A stretch of 64,000 bases of DNA from Helicoverpa zea (lineage: Eukaryota; Arthropoda; Insecta; Lepidoptera; Noctuidae). This document shows positions 12,027-24,908 of the stretch, piece after piece (position 1 is the stretch's first letter; every line of letters starts with the position of its first letter). The stretch is taken from assembly GCF_022581195.2 (NCBI RefSeq), contig NC_061455.1, positions 10,186,189 through 10,250,188 on the forward strand, written 5' to 3'. A program made the position numbers and the translations under genes. A model generated the notes under the pieces. It saw only the letters and a program-made list of their open reading frames with translations, was not told where the DNA came from and did not search any database.

Positions 12027-15000
12027 GGGTGTTGTTTATGTATGGTGAAGTGGCTTTGTTATAGTATTTTACTGCTGCGCCTGTTTTATTTGTGCAAGCG
12101 TAAATACAATAAAAACATGCAAACATTTTATCTTTCCACTGCATTGTTCCAATCGTATGTTTCATCTCTTCTCAATCACAGACAACAATATTTTGAATTT
12201 GATTTTGTATATTCAATATACAGAGAATCATCTACATGGTAATTTTCAGATAGAACATTTTGAAAGAAACAATAAAAGTCGTTTAAAAATGTGCTATTAA
12301 CCGACGTGGGAGGAGTGCAAAATTATGTTATTGAAATTATTTAGAATTATCATACATTAATTTTCCGGCTCCAACAGAATAGGCACATTTTCAATGTCTT
12401 CATATAGGTACCTACTATGCTTTTCCTGATATAATGGTATATGGTATACATGTAGTCTTACTACACACGGGTTCTTAGAAATCCTTATGACCAGTGTGGT
12501 AGAAATCAATACATCTAAGACTAAGCTATTGAAGGTATCAACATCAAAACCTATTCGATATTCAACGTTATTCGATCTTGCTGTTTCTATCCACACAATA
12601 GTGTTAGGAGTTGGCTTACAATTTTATTATGAGTTTCAGCGCAGCGTATCGCAAGGTGGCCACACATTAAGGACACAACACGCGATTAATTTGTGATTTG
12701 AATATGACTCTTATATTGATTCTCACATAAAACATGTTATAACATCAATATATAAAATATACAACATGTAACTTCATTAACGCACATCCTGAAATTAGTT
12801 TGTTCAGAATTGTTTACTGAATCGATTTATATCATTTTTATATAGGTAATTTTTTATCACAAAAATAATTAAAACTACGGAAATTATTGTCATATTAACC
12901 CTGTACAGTCAAAACAAATTCAAATAGACCGTAACTCAAAGTAATAAGACTTCGTGTATTGTCGGCTTTTTCTGTAGTTTCATTATGTTGTGTCGAGTCG
13001 AGTGGCGCGCGGCGCGATATTTGCGTGCGTAGTAGTATGACCAAAAAGTTCTCCAAGAATTGGTATAACTAATTTAGTAAATAACAATGCACATACATGT
13101 TAAATTAAAAATTCAGTGTGTGTATTATGATTATAACATAATATTCTAATTAGGGTGTTTGAGGGTGTGCGTTAATTACGTTACATGTTGTATAAAAAGC
13201 TAACAACGACGCGGTGACTGCAACCTTACAGCTATCTAATAACAACTGCGCCGTGATGTACTGTGTCGTGCCTTTCATGTCTGCCATGACCTTTATAAAT
13301 AAAATAAAAAAAAAATGTTGCAGATCCACGAGTTCATAGAATGTTTTTCCATACATGTCTGTCTGACGTTATCTCCCGCGTGACATTCCTTCCAGCTTAA
13401 TGGTCTTGTAATTGGCTTTCCTGAGAAGAACATACGTAAAATCGGTATATAGCATGTTTGAATTCAATGCCATAGGGTCGCGTGACTGTTTACAGGTTTA
13501 ATTCTAATCAGATTTTAATTAAGTCTATCTTCAAGATGGGTATAAAAATGTGAAAGTGAATATCTATTTAAAAAATTTAAACTAAATAAGTAAAGTATTT
13601 CTACTCTCAGTGATAACAGTTTCCACGAAGTCACTGCCTTTCAAAAACCGTATCACTAACAATTCATGCCACTAAAAATCATTTCTTCCCTTTTTGAAAG
13701 AACCCGGCCATCTGAGACCCAGGATAAGTCGGAAGCTTAGGTCGTTAGGCCGTCAGAATCCTGCAAGGTCCCTGTAACTTGAGAAATGCAGGCACCCTTG
13801 GACGTACCTCAAGCCCAAGAGATATATACTTCCTGACTTACATAATCTTGAGATGGAAATGTTAGTTTTATAGAGTAGTTTTACCTAAATGTGCTGGTGC
13901 GACAAACTGTAGTAAAGGTTAACAATAACTTAAGTATAACAAAAAAAAAAACAAGAATGAATATTTAAAAATATTAAATTCACTTTTCAAACCAACAAAA
14001 GGTAATCAAAATCGGTTCATCCGATCCGGAGCATGCCACAAGCACACACACACTCACGCTCACAAGTCAAACTTATAACACCCTCGGTTTGTTACAAATA
14101 AAAAAATGGAATTGGAAAACAAAAGAAGAGCGTTTGTTAATTCATCGATAACAGGCCGCGACTATGCCGAACTGTGTACCATACAAACATACACAGCAGG
14201 TGAACAAACATCGATTCAAAATTTATCGATACTAAATTTACTATTGGTGTTCACCACATTTGTTATGCAAACTGCTGTTTAGTTAGTTTCGTCAATACGC
14301 TATGATTAATTTGCCTTTCAACCGATATGATTTGGTTTGAACAATCGATTTGGGTTATAATCGTCAATTTGTACGTTTCATTTGCATAATTTTGTTTGTT
14401 GTTGAAATGTATTCAAATTATAACTGTGCAGATTGACAGGCTTATTCGTTGCTGCTTATTAGAGCTCCCTAGATACATATATTTAAAATTTAATTTTGGT
14501 TCATATTTAAGCTAGCCTATACAACAAACAACATTGCAAATTGGTGTAAAATTGAAAATGAAATACGAAATGTTCTGTTGTGGAGCTTCTAATTGCTCTT
14601 GCTAAGTGGTTTTCGAGGAAATGTCTCGATTTCCAAAATAGAATGTTCCAGTGTAGTGGTAATGTCATGTCCCCGTAGAAATGAAAATCACGTGTAACTT
14701 GTAAGTCTGCTGACATGGAGATAACTTTATATTATTGTATTTTAGGATTCTTTAAGAGCCAGTACATATATTTTTAAGTGTTCTCTGAACATCAAAACTG
14801 ACATTAATGCTATACACGGACTACTAGGTCTTCATAAACGTTTGGCAGTTTATTCACAAGCCGAACTTTGGATGATAGGCAACTGCCACTTCCGAATGCA
14901 GCCTATAACACGTAATGCTACGTGCGCTCTCTTAGATAATTGAACAAACTGGAGACACCATTGCCGAGCATTCTCCTGTGCTAAATGCAAGGCAGGAAGG

Positions 15001-16137
15001 AGGTCATTCAGGAATTACATGCATTCGGCAAGTTTATCCTTGCTTTATAATTTTTGTGTATTTATGCATAATTTTCATTTTCATTTCAGACGTATCACAT
15101 AGTCCATAAATAAAATATAAAATATTGAAATAATACACTAAAAAAACAATATAATGAAAACATATTTTATACAATTAAATTGAAAATTTATTTGTATTGA
15201 GGTGAAAGTCAATGTGAGTTATGCTTATTTAAAGATTGAAAATAAAATAATTTAAAATAGACAAATGATGAGATCTAATTACAGCTATAAGTAGATTTCC
15301 TGCTATTCCTGATAGTCTGACTTTCTCGCAATGTTCGTGCTTATGGCAGATCCTGTCGTTTAATGCTCTTAGTTCACGCGTTTAGGCGCCACACTAAATG
15401 ACTGCAGCTACTGGGCACTGTGCCAACCGAAATCCCGTCTCTTCAATAACGACCAATAAATAAACAGACGCTTAAACCCCGTTTAGACTTCGCAAATAAC
15501 TAATTTTGCGCATTTTTTTTCTGTACTTAATTTTATGTTCGACTTTAGTTGGCTAATTAATTATTTGGGGTATTTAGTTCTGAAACGATTTAGTTTTTTT
15601 GCTCAGTATGTGCTTCCAAGCTAAAAATAATCACTACTACTTCTTGTTGGTTAAAAGCCCTTTAGATTTTGGACAGCAATCACGGAATGATCTGACTAAT
15701 ACATATATTTTTTAAAAAGGAAAGCCTTATTTTTTCCACCATAGTGAGGTTGAAAATATCAGACGCCTACGTTTTACCATCGATCAAATGATTGACGAGG
15801 AAATAACGCGATAGCACAGGATATATTCGGGAATTTACTTTTAGTGGTATAAAAAGTAAGCATATTTTAACGGTTTAAAATCAGTTGATTGAATCACTCA
15901 TTTATAAATCAAAATTGGCTGAGCAGTTAAGTACACGGCGGAACTTTTGGCTAAAATATAATAAAGCAGACTGCTATACTTAGCCCTAATTGACCCATAT
16001 CTAAATATGTAATTGCAGTTTTTCTGTAATGGTACAAAATATTGACATCGAAACTATACCTATTGAAATTAGGTCAACATTTTGTTTCACCACATTGTTT
16101 CAATATGGCTTGAAATAAAAAGAATGTGCTTTAAGTA
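12027..16137. other. No recognisable gene or repeat
   Basis: AT-rich. Short GC-richer patches near 13000, 13700-13820 and 14860-15010 gave no recognisable protein on either strand. A small CA-rich run lies at 14040-14065. Confidence 0.45.
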
Positions 16138-16364
16138 TAGTTCGGCCATTCAGAGAATGCGTTCCTGACACGTCGCGATTGAACTGACGACGTAACTTTG
16201 CAATGGCGTTGCAGTTACGATAAAAATATTTTTGCTGGTTGTTTACCGTTTTAACAATTGAGGAGCATTAAAACAACATTATTATATCAATAATCAATGA
16301 ATGTAGTTACGTCGTCAGTTCAATCGCGACGTGTCAGGAACGCATTCTCTGAATGGCCGAACTA
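16138..16364. mobile_element. 227-bp MITE with perfect 60-bp terminal inverted repeats
   Basis: The arms 16138-16197 and 16305-16364 are exact reverse complements, beginning TAGTTCGGCCATTCAGAGAA. TA flanks both sides (16136-16137, 16365-16366), suggesting a TA target. There is no ORF inside. Perfect arms suggest recent activity. Confidence 0.9.
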
Positions 16365-16489
16365 TAATAATGTGTACTCACGGTAACACATCAAGCTATA
16401 TAAAACCAATTTGTCTTGGACTCACTTTAAATGATCTTTCTAGAAATTGAATGGTCAGCTTATACTAGTTTTGTGTAGCCGTCTGTAAT

Positions 16490-16935
16490 CTATACATATA
16501 ATAAATCTGTAGAAAAGTAATTTTTGTACATTGAAGAAATTGACAAAAAAAATAGCCAGCATGTTAAAGGATAACTAACAGAACCCATTTCCATCATTTT
16601 TGTCATTTTTGTCTGTTTGTCTGTTTGTCTGTTTGTCTGTTTATCTGTTTGTTTGTTCGGGATTCACGTAAAATCTACGAATTCAATGCAGACAATACTT
16701 ATATACAAAAATTTTACGTAACTTGGGGTATTACTTAGTTTTTGTTTCATCGAAATCGATTCACTCTATCAAAAGATATGATTAATTTTGTGAATTCAAG
16801 ACGTAAAATATTACGACACGCAATCTGTTTGTCAAAACTGTACATTTGAATGTTGTACTTATATTAGTTGATCGGCCTATTATTAACCTTTACACAGAAA
16901 ATCACACCTTCATAAGTAACTTCGGAAGAAAAAAA
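16490..16935 (+). repeat. Dispersed repeat, copy 1 (TGTCTGTTT-rich)
   Basis: Shares its start (CTATACAT.TAATAAA), a TTTGTCTGTTTGTCTG stretch (16607-16654) and the block ATTTGAATGTTG..CTT...ATCGGCCTATTAT..A.CTTTACA with the copy at 34042-35110. Confidence 0.75.
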
Positions 16936-17634
16936 AATGAAAATTTTGTTTAGCCAAGGTTAAAGTAGCTCCATCTGTGGTAATCTGTGTTAAATAAAAT
17001 ACATAAAATTTGCCAAAGGAGCGAGGTGGTAAATGACAATAAATTACCATACATTCTTTATAGAGGATTATTATTCCAACAGATGGAGTTGTGTATTTTC
17101 CGTAATTCACCATATTTTAACACGTAGTGTAATTTTTCGATAGACATTTCAATAGTGTTTGTCAGTTTGCCGTGCCACATCAAAATCCAATTATAATTAT
17201 TACCTTGATGAAAGGAAAATTAATAGTTCTCAGCCAAATTTAAAACGGTGCCATCTAAATTATTTTTTGAACATTATGTCAAAAATGATGACTTTAGTAT
17301 AACAATTAATTATCATTTAAAGTTACAGATGGAGTTCATATCAGGATTTTTTCATAAACATAGTTTAGCTTATCTTCCACTAATGTGGTGGCCTTAAAAC
17401 AAATTACTTTGAGTGAGTAGTATTAAGTAGACCTTAATTATTTTTTCTGATGCAAAATATGTAAACTTAATCCTAGAAGAAAGGAGGATCTGTCTCTCGC
17501 AAGCGCTGCTAAGCGTGAGGTAGGTAGGTAATGTAGGATTCTGTAGCTTTAAGAACAAGCCCAGATACAAAGTGCAGATAAGAAATGGGAGCTTTCTCGA
17601 TTTAATACCATACACACGTAAAATGCTTTATGCG

Positions 17635-19389
17635 TCTGAAAACGTACAAATTGCGCGTCGCATACCAGAGACATGCTTACTTTCAACTTCTGATCGCAAA
17701 TACACTGGTCACGATTACAAACAGTCTCAGTAAGACCCGAGCCAAGTCTAAAAAAACACCTTTTATATAAAACTACGTTTGATGTCATTCAATCACAAAG
17801 ACAGAATTGTTTTCTGTTGCAAATCCTATCCACCTGTATCCTATCCTAATCCAGCATGCATTGCAGGTGTGCATTGCACAAAAACCAATGGTATCCTATT
17901 CGAGAAGTCAAAAGAGTCAACCGGCCAACGTCAGCTTCTGCGCTAAGCAAGTGTTCTTAATAGTACCATCAGAATTACATTCATCGTTGAATGAGGTGAA
18001 TAAATTTTCAGAAACCACAATAACAGTAGGAGCCAAAGCATATGATCGCTTCATAGAGCTCTGATTGGCCCCAGGTGACCAAGTCAGGTCTGATTTGTTC
18101 GTTCATCAGATCTTTGAAAGTGTTTCGGTGGATACTTACTGTCGTCCTGTGTGACACAAAATATGGTATATAAACGTCCTCCGCAAGAGCGAAATTTTCC
18201 CGGTGTGCGGTAGTGACGCACAGTATATAACACTTATGTTTCTTTCGATTTGCTGGCTCCACCAAGAAATGACAAATTGCAAGCGTACATTTTGAAAATC
18301 TTGGCAAAACTGCAGGTTTCAAGTACGAACACATGAAGTGGACTCTCACAGATACGTACATTTTGCCTATTCGTGAACTAATGCAAACATTTCGGTGGAG
18401 TCCCGGCTTAGGCCTCCCCCACATTAGGCGTGCGCGATCCTCGGGCGTGTGAGTAGCGCGGGCGCCGCGCGTGCGTCGCGAGCGCGCTGCGTGAGCATCG
18501 CGTTTTGCTGCCCTGCGGCATTTGCAGCGCGCTCGCGGCGCGCACGCGCCGCTGTCCTTGACGTTTAACTGCTAAGGCGTTTAGCGGGCGGCGGGGATAG
18601 CGGGCGAAGGGGTAAGAACGCAACTCGAGCGCCGCGTGCTCGCTGCGAGCGCGTCGCTTGGACTCTTCACACATGCCGCAGGGCAGCAAAACGCGACGTT
18701 CATGCAGCGTGCTCGCGACGCCCGCGCTACTCACACGCCCGAGGATCGCGCACGCCTAATGTGGGGTCAGCCTTACCATAGTGAGTGAGTGCACAAAAAA
18801 TCCCCGTCATACAAGTGTTTCTCCCCAGTAGTGAAACTATCCTACCCTATGCGCCTGTTGATGATGATGACTCATTTTATAATCCATCCAGCTATTCCCC
18901 AACTATGTTGGTGTTGCCTTCTAGTCACCGAATCTGTTTGAGTACCAATATTTTGCTTGGAGCGACTACCTATCTACCTATCTTCAATCCAGTCTCACTA
19001 CACAAGACGATATCCATGGTGAAACTGACAGACTTTCTGGCTTCTGATTAGTCGCAGCAGCTGCAGAAAATGTACAAATGACAGCTTTGTCAGACTCAAA
19101 GCATATAGACATAGATTATAACTGTTTCCTGAAAATTACTTACGCACCATACGTAATAATTTTCCAAATTGGCTGACTAGATCCAGAGATATTCACAACG
19201 TCACAAACTTTACTTCTTTTGTTTAGATAAATGGTCACATCCACAACACAACCTTGATCAATGAATCTATGCGACTGCTAAGTGCTAATCCTAATTATAC
19301 TGTCACGTGAAAGAATGCACCTACGGGATAAGTAGTATTTTGACTATTCTATATTGCCCACGCAGACGAAGTTGCGGGCAACAGCTAGT
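17635..19389. repeat. 1.8-kb dispersed repeat, copy 1
   Basis: Collinear with 35501-37725 over almost its whole length. Shared blocks are TTTCAACTTCTGATC.CAAAT, GTGCATTGCACAAAAACCAA, CACAATAACAGTAGGA.CCAA, GCTGGCTCCACCAAGAAATG and a common end CCCACGCAGACGAAGT.GCGGGCAACAGCTAG. A GC-rich MITE (18411-18772) is inserted here and is absent from copy 2. An old SINE tail (18890-19010) is shared by both copies. The 138-codon ORF on the minus strand at 18008-18424 is not conserved. Confidence 0.85.
18411..18772. mobile_element. GC-rich Harbinger-like MITE with TTA duplication
   Basis: Long inverted arms (GGCCTCCCCCACATTAGGCG / GGCTGACCCCACATTAGGCG) run inward about 115 bp, sharing GTGTGAGTAGCGCGGGCG and GCGTTTTGCTGCCCTGCGGC. 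TTA lies on both sides (18408-18410, 18773-18775). The empty site is visible in the other repeat copy near 37175. The minus ORF at 18408-18734 is an artefact of the GC-rich arms. Confidence 0.92.
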
Positions 19390-20312
19390 GATAAATATGT
19401 TTAGACAGTGCTAATATTAGACACAACTTGAAAAATATTTTTGGATCTATTTAATTATGTTTGCCCATCTGTCAGCCTATAAATACAAAACCTAAAAAGG
19501 AGGAAAATGTTACTAATGAGAACGAGCACGTAATAGCGTAACAAAAAACGCTATATTTAATAGGAACTTTATAAAACATCTTTAATATTTAGTGAAATGT
19601 AGTGTGGGATGTGGACCGACGATTTGTAAAAGAAACGGGTATTTATGTATGCGTGCTGCTCATACGATGTGATTATAAGAAATAAATAATTACATTGACT
19701 ATTTGTCATAAATTGTTGGTCATGTTATCACAATCTAAGCTGAACATGCAAGTGGGGTTAGGTTCAAGTCTCTCTTCTGCAAAATGGGTACGTAGTAACT
19801 ATTAACTGAATAATAACCTGTGGTATGGGTAAATTGGCTATGTTTATTTTTGACAACCCAGATATCAAAGAGAGAGCAAACATCTGCCTATCTCCTCTGG
19901 TAATACGGTTGCAATATTATGTACCTACATGCCAAATGATACAATATTGAATATAATTAGATGTTATTTCGGCCATCATTTTACATAATTTCCTCTCTCT
20001 ATAACATTTTACTGATTGCCCATATTGGGGCCAATCGAATAATATTCACAAGAGCCTATATCATTATGTAAATGAATGATGTAATTATATTTTGCAGCCA
20101 GCTTTTACTACTATAATAGTATTATCAACATTCCGCATTATCCTGTTTGAAACTATTGGTATTTACTTTTTGGAATTATGTGCTGTTTAAAATTGTGTAC
20201 TTTTTATTACACCAGCAGGTACTTATAGGTTGGTACCTATATTAGCCTTTCATATATTTTACTAACTAGCTATTATATAATATGTATTACTACTAATCGC
20301 CAATACGAATTT
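19390..20312. other. No recognisable gene or repeat
   Basis: AT-rich sequence with only short ORFs; nothing recognised on either strand. Confidence 0.45.
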
Positions 20313-20348
20313 GACCCCAACTGACTTGGGAACAGGGCATGAAGAAGA
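20313..20348 (+). mobile_element. LINE 3'-tail fragment
   Basis: GACCCCAACTGACTTGGGAACAGGGCATGAAGAAGA matches the 3' end of the LINE fragments at 8487-8607 and 8856-9008. Confidence 0.6.
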
Positions 20349-20985
20349 TACCAATTTGTCACTGCTGTCAAAATTCTATCTCTAGTAAGCAAATCAATAG
20401 ATAGATTGAATATTGGGATCAGTCGTTAGTATTTACCCGTCGAGCCCTAAACAAATGACAACTTATTATGAGCATTGACTCCCAAATAAGATGCACGCTG
20501 TGTTTTGTATCTTTTAAAATTAGAATATGTTACGGAATTGTAATTTGAAATTAGAATATGCTAAGATAATTCTGTGCATTGGTAACAAGGTATTATTTCT
20601 AATACGATTATATTCAGACCAGATGTTACTAGAAGTTTGGAAGCAAGCGATACTGAATTAGTGGTATTTACACAGTGGTTGAGTTCTAGGGGTCAGAGTG
20701 CAGTCGCTGCAAGTAAAATATTGACAGTCAGTTACATCCAGTTAGACGGACGGTAATCTACATAATTGAGTAGCATGGTTCTTTCTTTGTTCTGTGTTCG
20801 AAAGAGTTTCTATAATTGATATTGACTGTGCTACGTATTCCTGAAAATCTATTGTTCTGTGGAATACTGTGTAGCTCTCCCTGTACTTAAAGGATTTTTT
20901 TCTTTCAAAGGTTTCACGGTTTTTCTCGAAATTGGTTAGACGCCGTTTTACCGGAAAACCGAATTAGAGTACAGTAAAAGTATGT

Positions 20986-21277
20986 GTATATGACGTATGG
21001 GTAACAAACCACAAACAACCTCTCGAGAAAGAGGGTGTCGGTTCGATTCCAGGACAGGCAAGTACCAATGCAACTTTTCTAAGTTTGTATGTACTTTCTA
21101 GGTATATCTTAGACACCAATGGCTTATAAAAAGGTGAAGGATAACATCTTGAGGAAACCTGGACTATAAAGTCTTTAAATCACCAACCCGCATTGAGCAA
21201 GCGTGGTGATTAATGCTTAATCCTTCTCCGTATGAGAGGAGGCCGCAGCCCAGCAGTGGGACGATAAAAAGGCTGTA
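20986..21277 (+). mobile_element. tRNA-derived SINE (head 1 + tail B) with 15-bp target duplication
   Basis: B-box GGTTCGATTCC and the following ~80 bp (CAGGCAAGTACCAATGCAAC...TATCTTAGACACCA) are almost identical to the SINE at 11651-12007, but the 3' part is different: GAGGAAACCTGGACTATAAA...GAGGAGGCCGCAGCCCAGCAGTGGGACGATAAAAAGG. ACAGTAAAAGTATGT flanks it at 20971-20985 and 21278-21292. Tail B resembles the 3' end of RTE LINEs (AGGCC..TG.CCAGCAGTGG.AC). Confidence 0.93.
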
Positions 21278-21292
21278 ACAGTAAAAGTATGT

Positions 21293-22758
21293 ATGTGTTG
21301 TTGTCGCGGGGTCAGTCTATTACAAGATGTAGTTTGACGTGTAGACGATGTAGATGTAGATTGAAGAATGACGATGTAGATTAATGTTTGAAGCCCGTCA
21401 CGTAGCTTGAGCACGGTTCCATTGGTGACTCGAACACGCAGAAATATTTGACCAAGAGACACAAGGTTTCTATGACTTTCAATACACCTTCTATCTACAA
21501 AGCATCCCAGATTTTGCACTTTTCAACGAAAACTATTTCACTTATATTTTTTACACAAAGGTACGTAACAAAAAACGCACAATATACCTATAGGTACGTC
21601 TATATTCGGTCATAATGAACGTGTCGCAACGAAAAAGAAATATTTTGGCATTCATTTAGCTTGGCCCAAATCTGGTTATTGCAATCATTAACTAACAGAA
21701 TTAGGCGAGCGTTTTCCTCGAACAAGCCTAATATCATGAAATAAAGTGTTTCAAATATATTATAGTGAAATAACAACAATTATAGTTGTTGCTTTGGTTT
21801 TATGGTATAGCATAGAAATATGTAGATTTGATCGAGTCGATTTTCAGGATACCATAGTGGCGTTATGAGATGCGTACCTACCTTTTGTAAAAATGTAGCA
21901 ATATAAACAAATATGTATGTATCGAGAATAGTGATTTCAAATTCTTGGAGCTTTCCAAAAATATTTGTTAGTTGAAGGTTTAAAGAAAAAATACCTGAAA
22001 AATATTTATCTTCTTGTTTGAGCGATAGCTAGTCATTTGTCTTCTCAGAATATCCCCTAACCAAACCACGTTCGATCTTTGAAACACAGAATATTTCATA
22101 AGCCCGAGCGAACTTTTTCTCGAATTCAATTTATCGAAACTACAAGAATCTCAACTTTTAATAACAAAGAAAGATAGATTGCGTTTCGGAAACAAGAAAT
22201 CTTTGATGTGGTCGACTGAGATCAAAATAAATACAAAAATGTTGGAGTTGTTAAGTAAATGGTGTCTCATTACGGGCAGAGCTAACACCATGGTCGGCAC
22301 TCGACGCGCGAATGATCACACGCCTCCAATTTAATTTCGTACAGCTATAATGAGATCCGCTCTGAATTAATATAGGATTTTGAATAAGGTATCTTGCGTA
22401 CAAACCTCGTTTACCCGCTTGGAGCACGTATTTACTTTCATACTCACAATCACGCATTTTATATTAACTGCCATCGGAATGTTGCGTGGCAGCTGAAACC
22501 CGGGGTGTTATTTTCCCTCATTCTCGAATCAAACTTTCCCAGTATGTACGTAAATTCAAATAGGAAAATAACTTCGCCAATATAAGTATGTAAATGGTGT
22601 ATCAAACAATGCCTGAGACGGTTCGGTAAGTGATTATACTTTGAGAGTAAATATTTTTGGCGCTGCGTGTAAATATTCGGCAGTTGTTTTGTTTTTATTA
22701 CTTAAGATTTTGAATTGATTTCTACTTTAGAAGTCTGTATATTTATGTTTTCATATAT
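21293..22758. other. No recognisable gene or repeat
   Basis: Unassigned AT-rich sequence. A moderately GC-rich patch at 22251-22460 has overlapping ORFs on both strands but no family match. Confidence 0.4.
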
Positions 22759-23551
22759 AATAGGGTATTTTAGTCTAGATGAGAAAAAATTAAAAGTGTA
22801 TTACAATGATTGTTTAGAGGAAAAGCAATCGGGAAATGTTAGTTTCACTTCGTAAGGTACATAAATATATTTTTTATTGCAGTTTAAAGTTTTTAGGTTT
22901 TTTTATCTGTCTTTGAACACTACGAAATGTCGCCGCCATGCTAATGACGTCATTACGGTAGTAAACAAAAGTGTATAACCTCTAAATATTATCCACATTT
23001 CCCAAAGTATTGATTCTTGAAGTAGTTAACCTATCATTAAAGAGTATATTTCATTAGATAGGTAATGTTAATACAGTTACTTACATCAAAGTGATCTTCA
23101 CAAAAATATAAACGAGATTTATCTGATAACAGTCCGGGATCTCGTCTCGCAACTTTTAACCAAGTGTTTCTCATATTTATATCCACTGGTACTTGAATCC
23201 ATAATTTGTCTGGTGTTTTTACACTAGTGTTCTCACATTCAGAAACAACACACCAACGATACGGAGCATAATTACTCATTATTAAAATTTTCAATACATA
23301 TCAAAATATGTATTACTGACAGCTGTAGTTTGTTTACTAACGTAATGACGTCATGACCAAAAAACAATCATGGCGTCCGTTGTGTGCCGCGTTTTCGCGA
23401 AATACGCGCGAAATTTGAAATTATGATAAAACAATTAATTTATATTCGTACATAACGTGAGAAAAAAAAAATATTTTTAATTTTTTAGAGATATATTAAG
23501 ACTAAAGAATTTATTTAAGATATATTTCAAAAATGCATGTAATACCCTATT
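22759..23551 (-). mobile_element. Putative inverted-repeat-bounded element carrying a THAP exon
   Basis: The ends are AATAGGGTATT (22759-22769) and AATACCCTATT (23541-23551), an 11-bp inverted repeat. A second, subterminal inverted repeat, ATGACGTCATTACG.TAGTAAACAAA (22944-22969 versus 23329-23354, 25/26), encloses the THAP exon. No clean target duplication is visible. A P-element-like or other THAP-bearing DNA transposon relic is plausible; a host exon with coincidental repeats is the alternative. Confidence 0.5.
23085..23279 (-). CDS. THAP zinc-finger domain, single partial exon
   Basis: Sixty-five codons from ATG at 23279 (MSNYAPYRWC...) to GAT at 23085, followed by a strong donor GTAAGT. 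The C2CH THAP pattern is present: C10-x4-C15, P31, W40 and C60-x2-H63 within YFCEDHFD. THAP domains bind DNA and occur in P-element transposases and in many insect regulatory or transposon-derived proteins. The exon is in frame and undamaged, but no following exon was found downstream (below 23085), so the protein is incomplete here. An upstream in-frame Met (23294) exists; the later start is chosen because the THAP fold begins right after it. Confidence 0.8.
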
Positions 23552-24048
23552 GCCTACAACGTTGGCGTAATGAGCTTTCATAAAAGCATGTATTTGGTTA
23601 AAAACAAAATAATATAAAGCAGTAACTAACGGCAGCTAGGAAAATTAAACATACACGCTCGTACCCAAACATAGCTAGTTAATAATAGTAAACAAAACTG
23701 TATAAATTAATTATTCAATTACAAGAACAACACGTTATGTTAAACTCAATTTGTCTTTGTTATCCAACCTTTTTGGAACCAAAAGAGTCGTGATAATTCC
23801 TATTGATTGAAGCGTGGTAATCATCACTCGTGCCTTTTACTATATTTTCATACAGTAAGTAATTAAGTCATTAATATTATTGCATTTTCATGAGATAGGT
23901 CAGTATTAATTACAGTCTTGAGTACTTGTACATGATCGTGTAAACAATTATGTATTCACATTTGAAGGAGGATGAAAAGGTGAGTAGATTCGTGACAATA
24001 TTTTCAGTTTCTTTGTCTATAAATACAGATATAGACATTAGATACTTA

Positions 24049-24166
24049 CCTCCCCACTCAGAGACATTTAATGGTTACTTAAGCCATTCCTTAGTGAAGG
24101 ATTTGTATGACATTCCGTCACTAAGGAGTGACTTAAGTAATCATTAAATCTCTCTGAGTGGGGAGG
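24049..24166. mobile_element. 118-bp Harbinger-like MITE with TTA duplication
   Basis: Inverted arms of about 50 bp begin CCTCCCCACTCAGAGA on both ends and include ATTTAATG.TTACTTAAG and CTCCTTAGTGA-type blocks with few mismatches. TTA flanks both sides (24046-24048, 24167-24169). Almost the entire element is stem. Confidence 0.9.
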
Positions 24167-24871
24167 TTAGATAGGTATGTAATTGTTATTTCAAAGAAAG
24201 TAATAAAGAATTAATTAGTGTAGATTCATATTTATTTATGATAATAACTCGAAACATGTAGACTTTAGTTTATTCTTTTCACACTTACAAGAAAATATAG
24301 CCTTAGGTAATATCATTTTCACGCGTTATTGAGAACAATCATATTTTAAGAGTGTACAATAATATTTTCAAGAAAAATGTTTTTATTACTTTCCGAGGAA
24401 AGCACGTAAGCGTTTCGTAAATAAACGCTTGTGGTAAACACACAGCTTATCTCTTGATCCATAATGAGTCATGCGTGGGGTAGGCTCTACATACAAAATA
24501 TGAAGACTTTTAGGATAATCATATTTATTCGGATCATTGTATGAACTAGCATTTTATCATAAATATTACGAGCTCTTGATGGTATTTTTTTGTTGGTGCA
24601 ATAATGTTTCAGTGACCTAGATAGCTGGAAAGATGAGTTTTTTGAACGGAAAGAATGATGGAGATGAGCTGAAGAAAGTATTTTAGGTATTGTCTACACT
24701 GTAACTTGTTTATTAAACATTGTGATTTGGAGACGTTGCGAGTTTCTTTTATTTAGCGTTGAATTATTCACCATCTGAAAAGACTATTTTTTTATTATTG
24801 TCTATATGTCCCATTTTCTGTCATGCGAAGCCTGCAATAAAACTGCAATTGAATAAGCACAAATAATTTTC

Positions 24872-24908
24872 TCAGTAACACAAACACGGTAAGTGTTTGT
24901 GTTACTGA
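24872..24908. repeat. Perfect 16-bp hairpin
   Basis: TCAGTAACACAAACAC (24872-24887) and its exact complement (24893-24908) around a 5-nt loop, GGTAA. Confidence 0.85.

Noticed and set aside
18008..18424. 138-codon minus-strand ORF
   Set aside because: Runs into a MITE and is not open in the matching copy near 36500-37150; no family resemblance.
18408..18734. 108-codon arginine- and alanine-rich ORF
   Set aside because: Lies within a GC-rich MITE; composition comes from CpG-rich arms.
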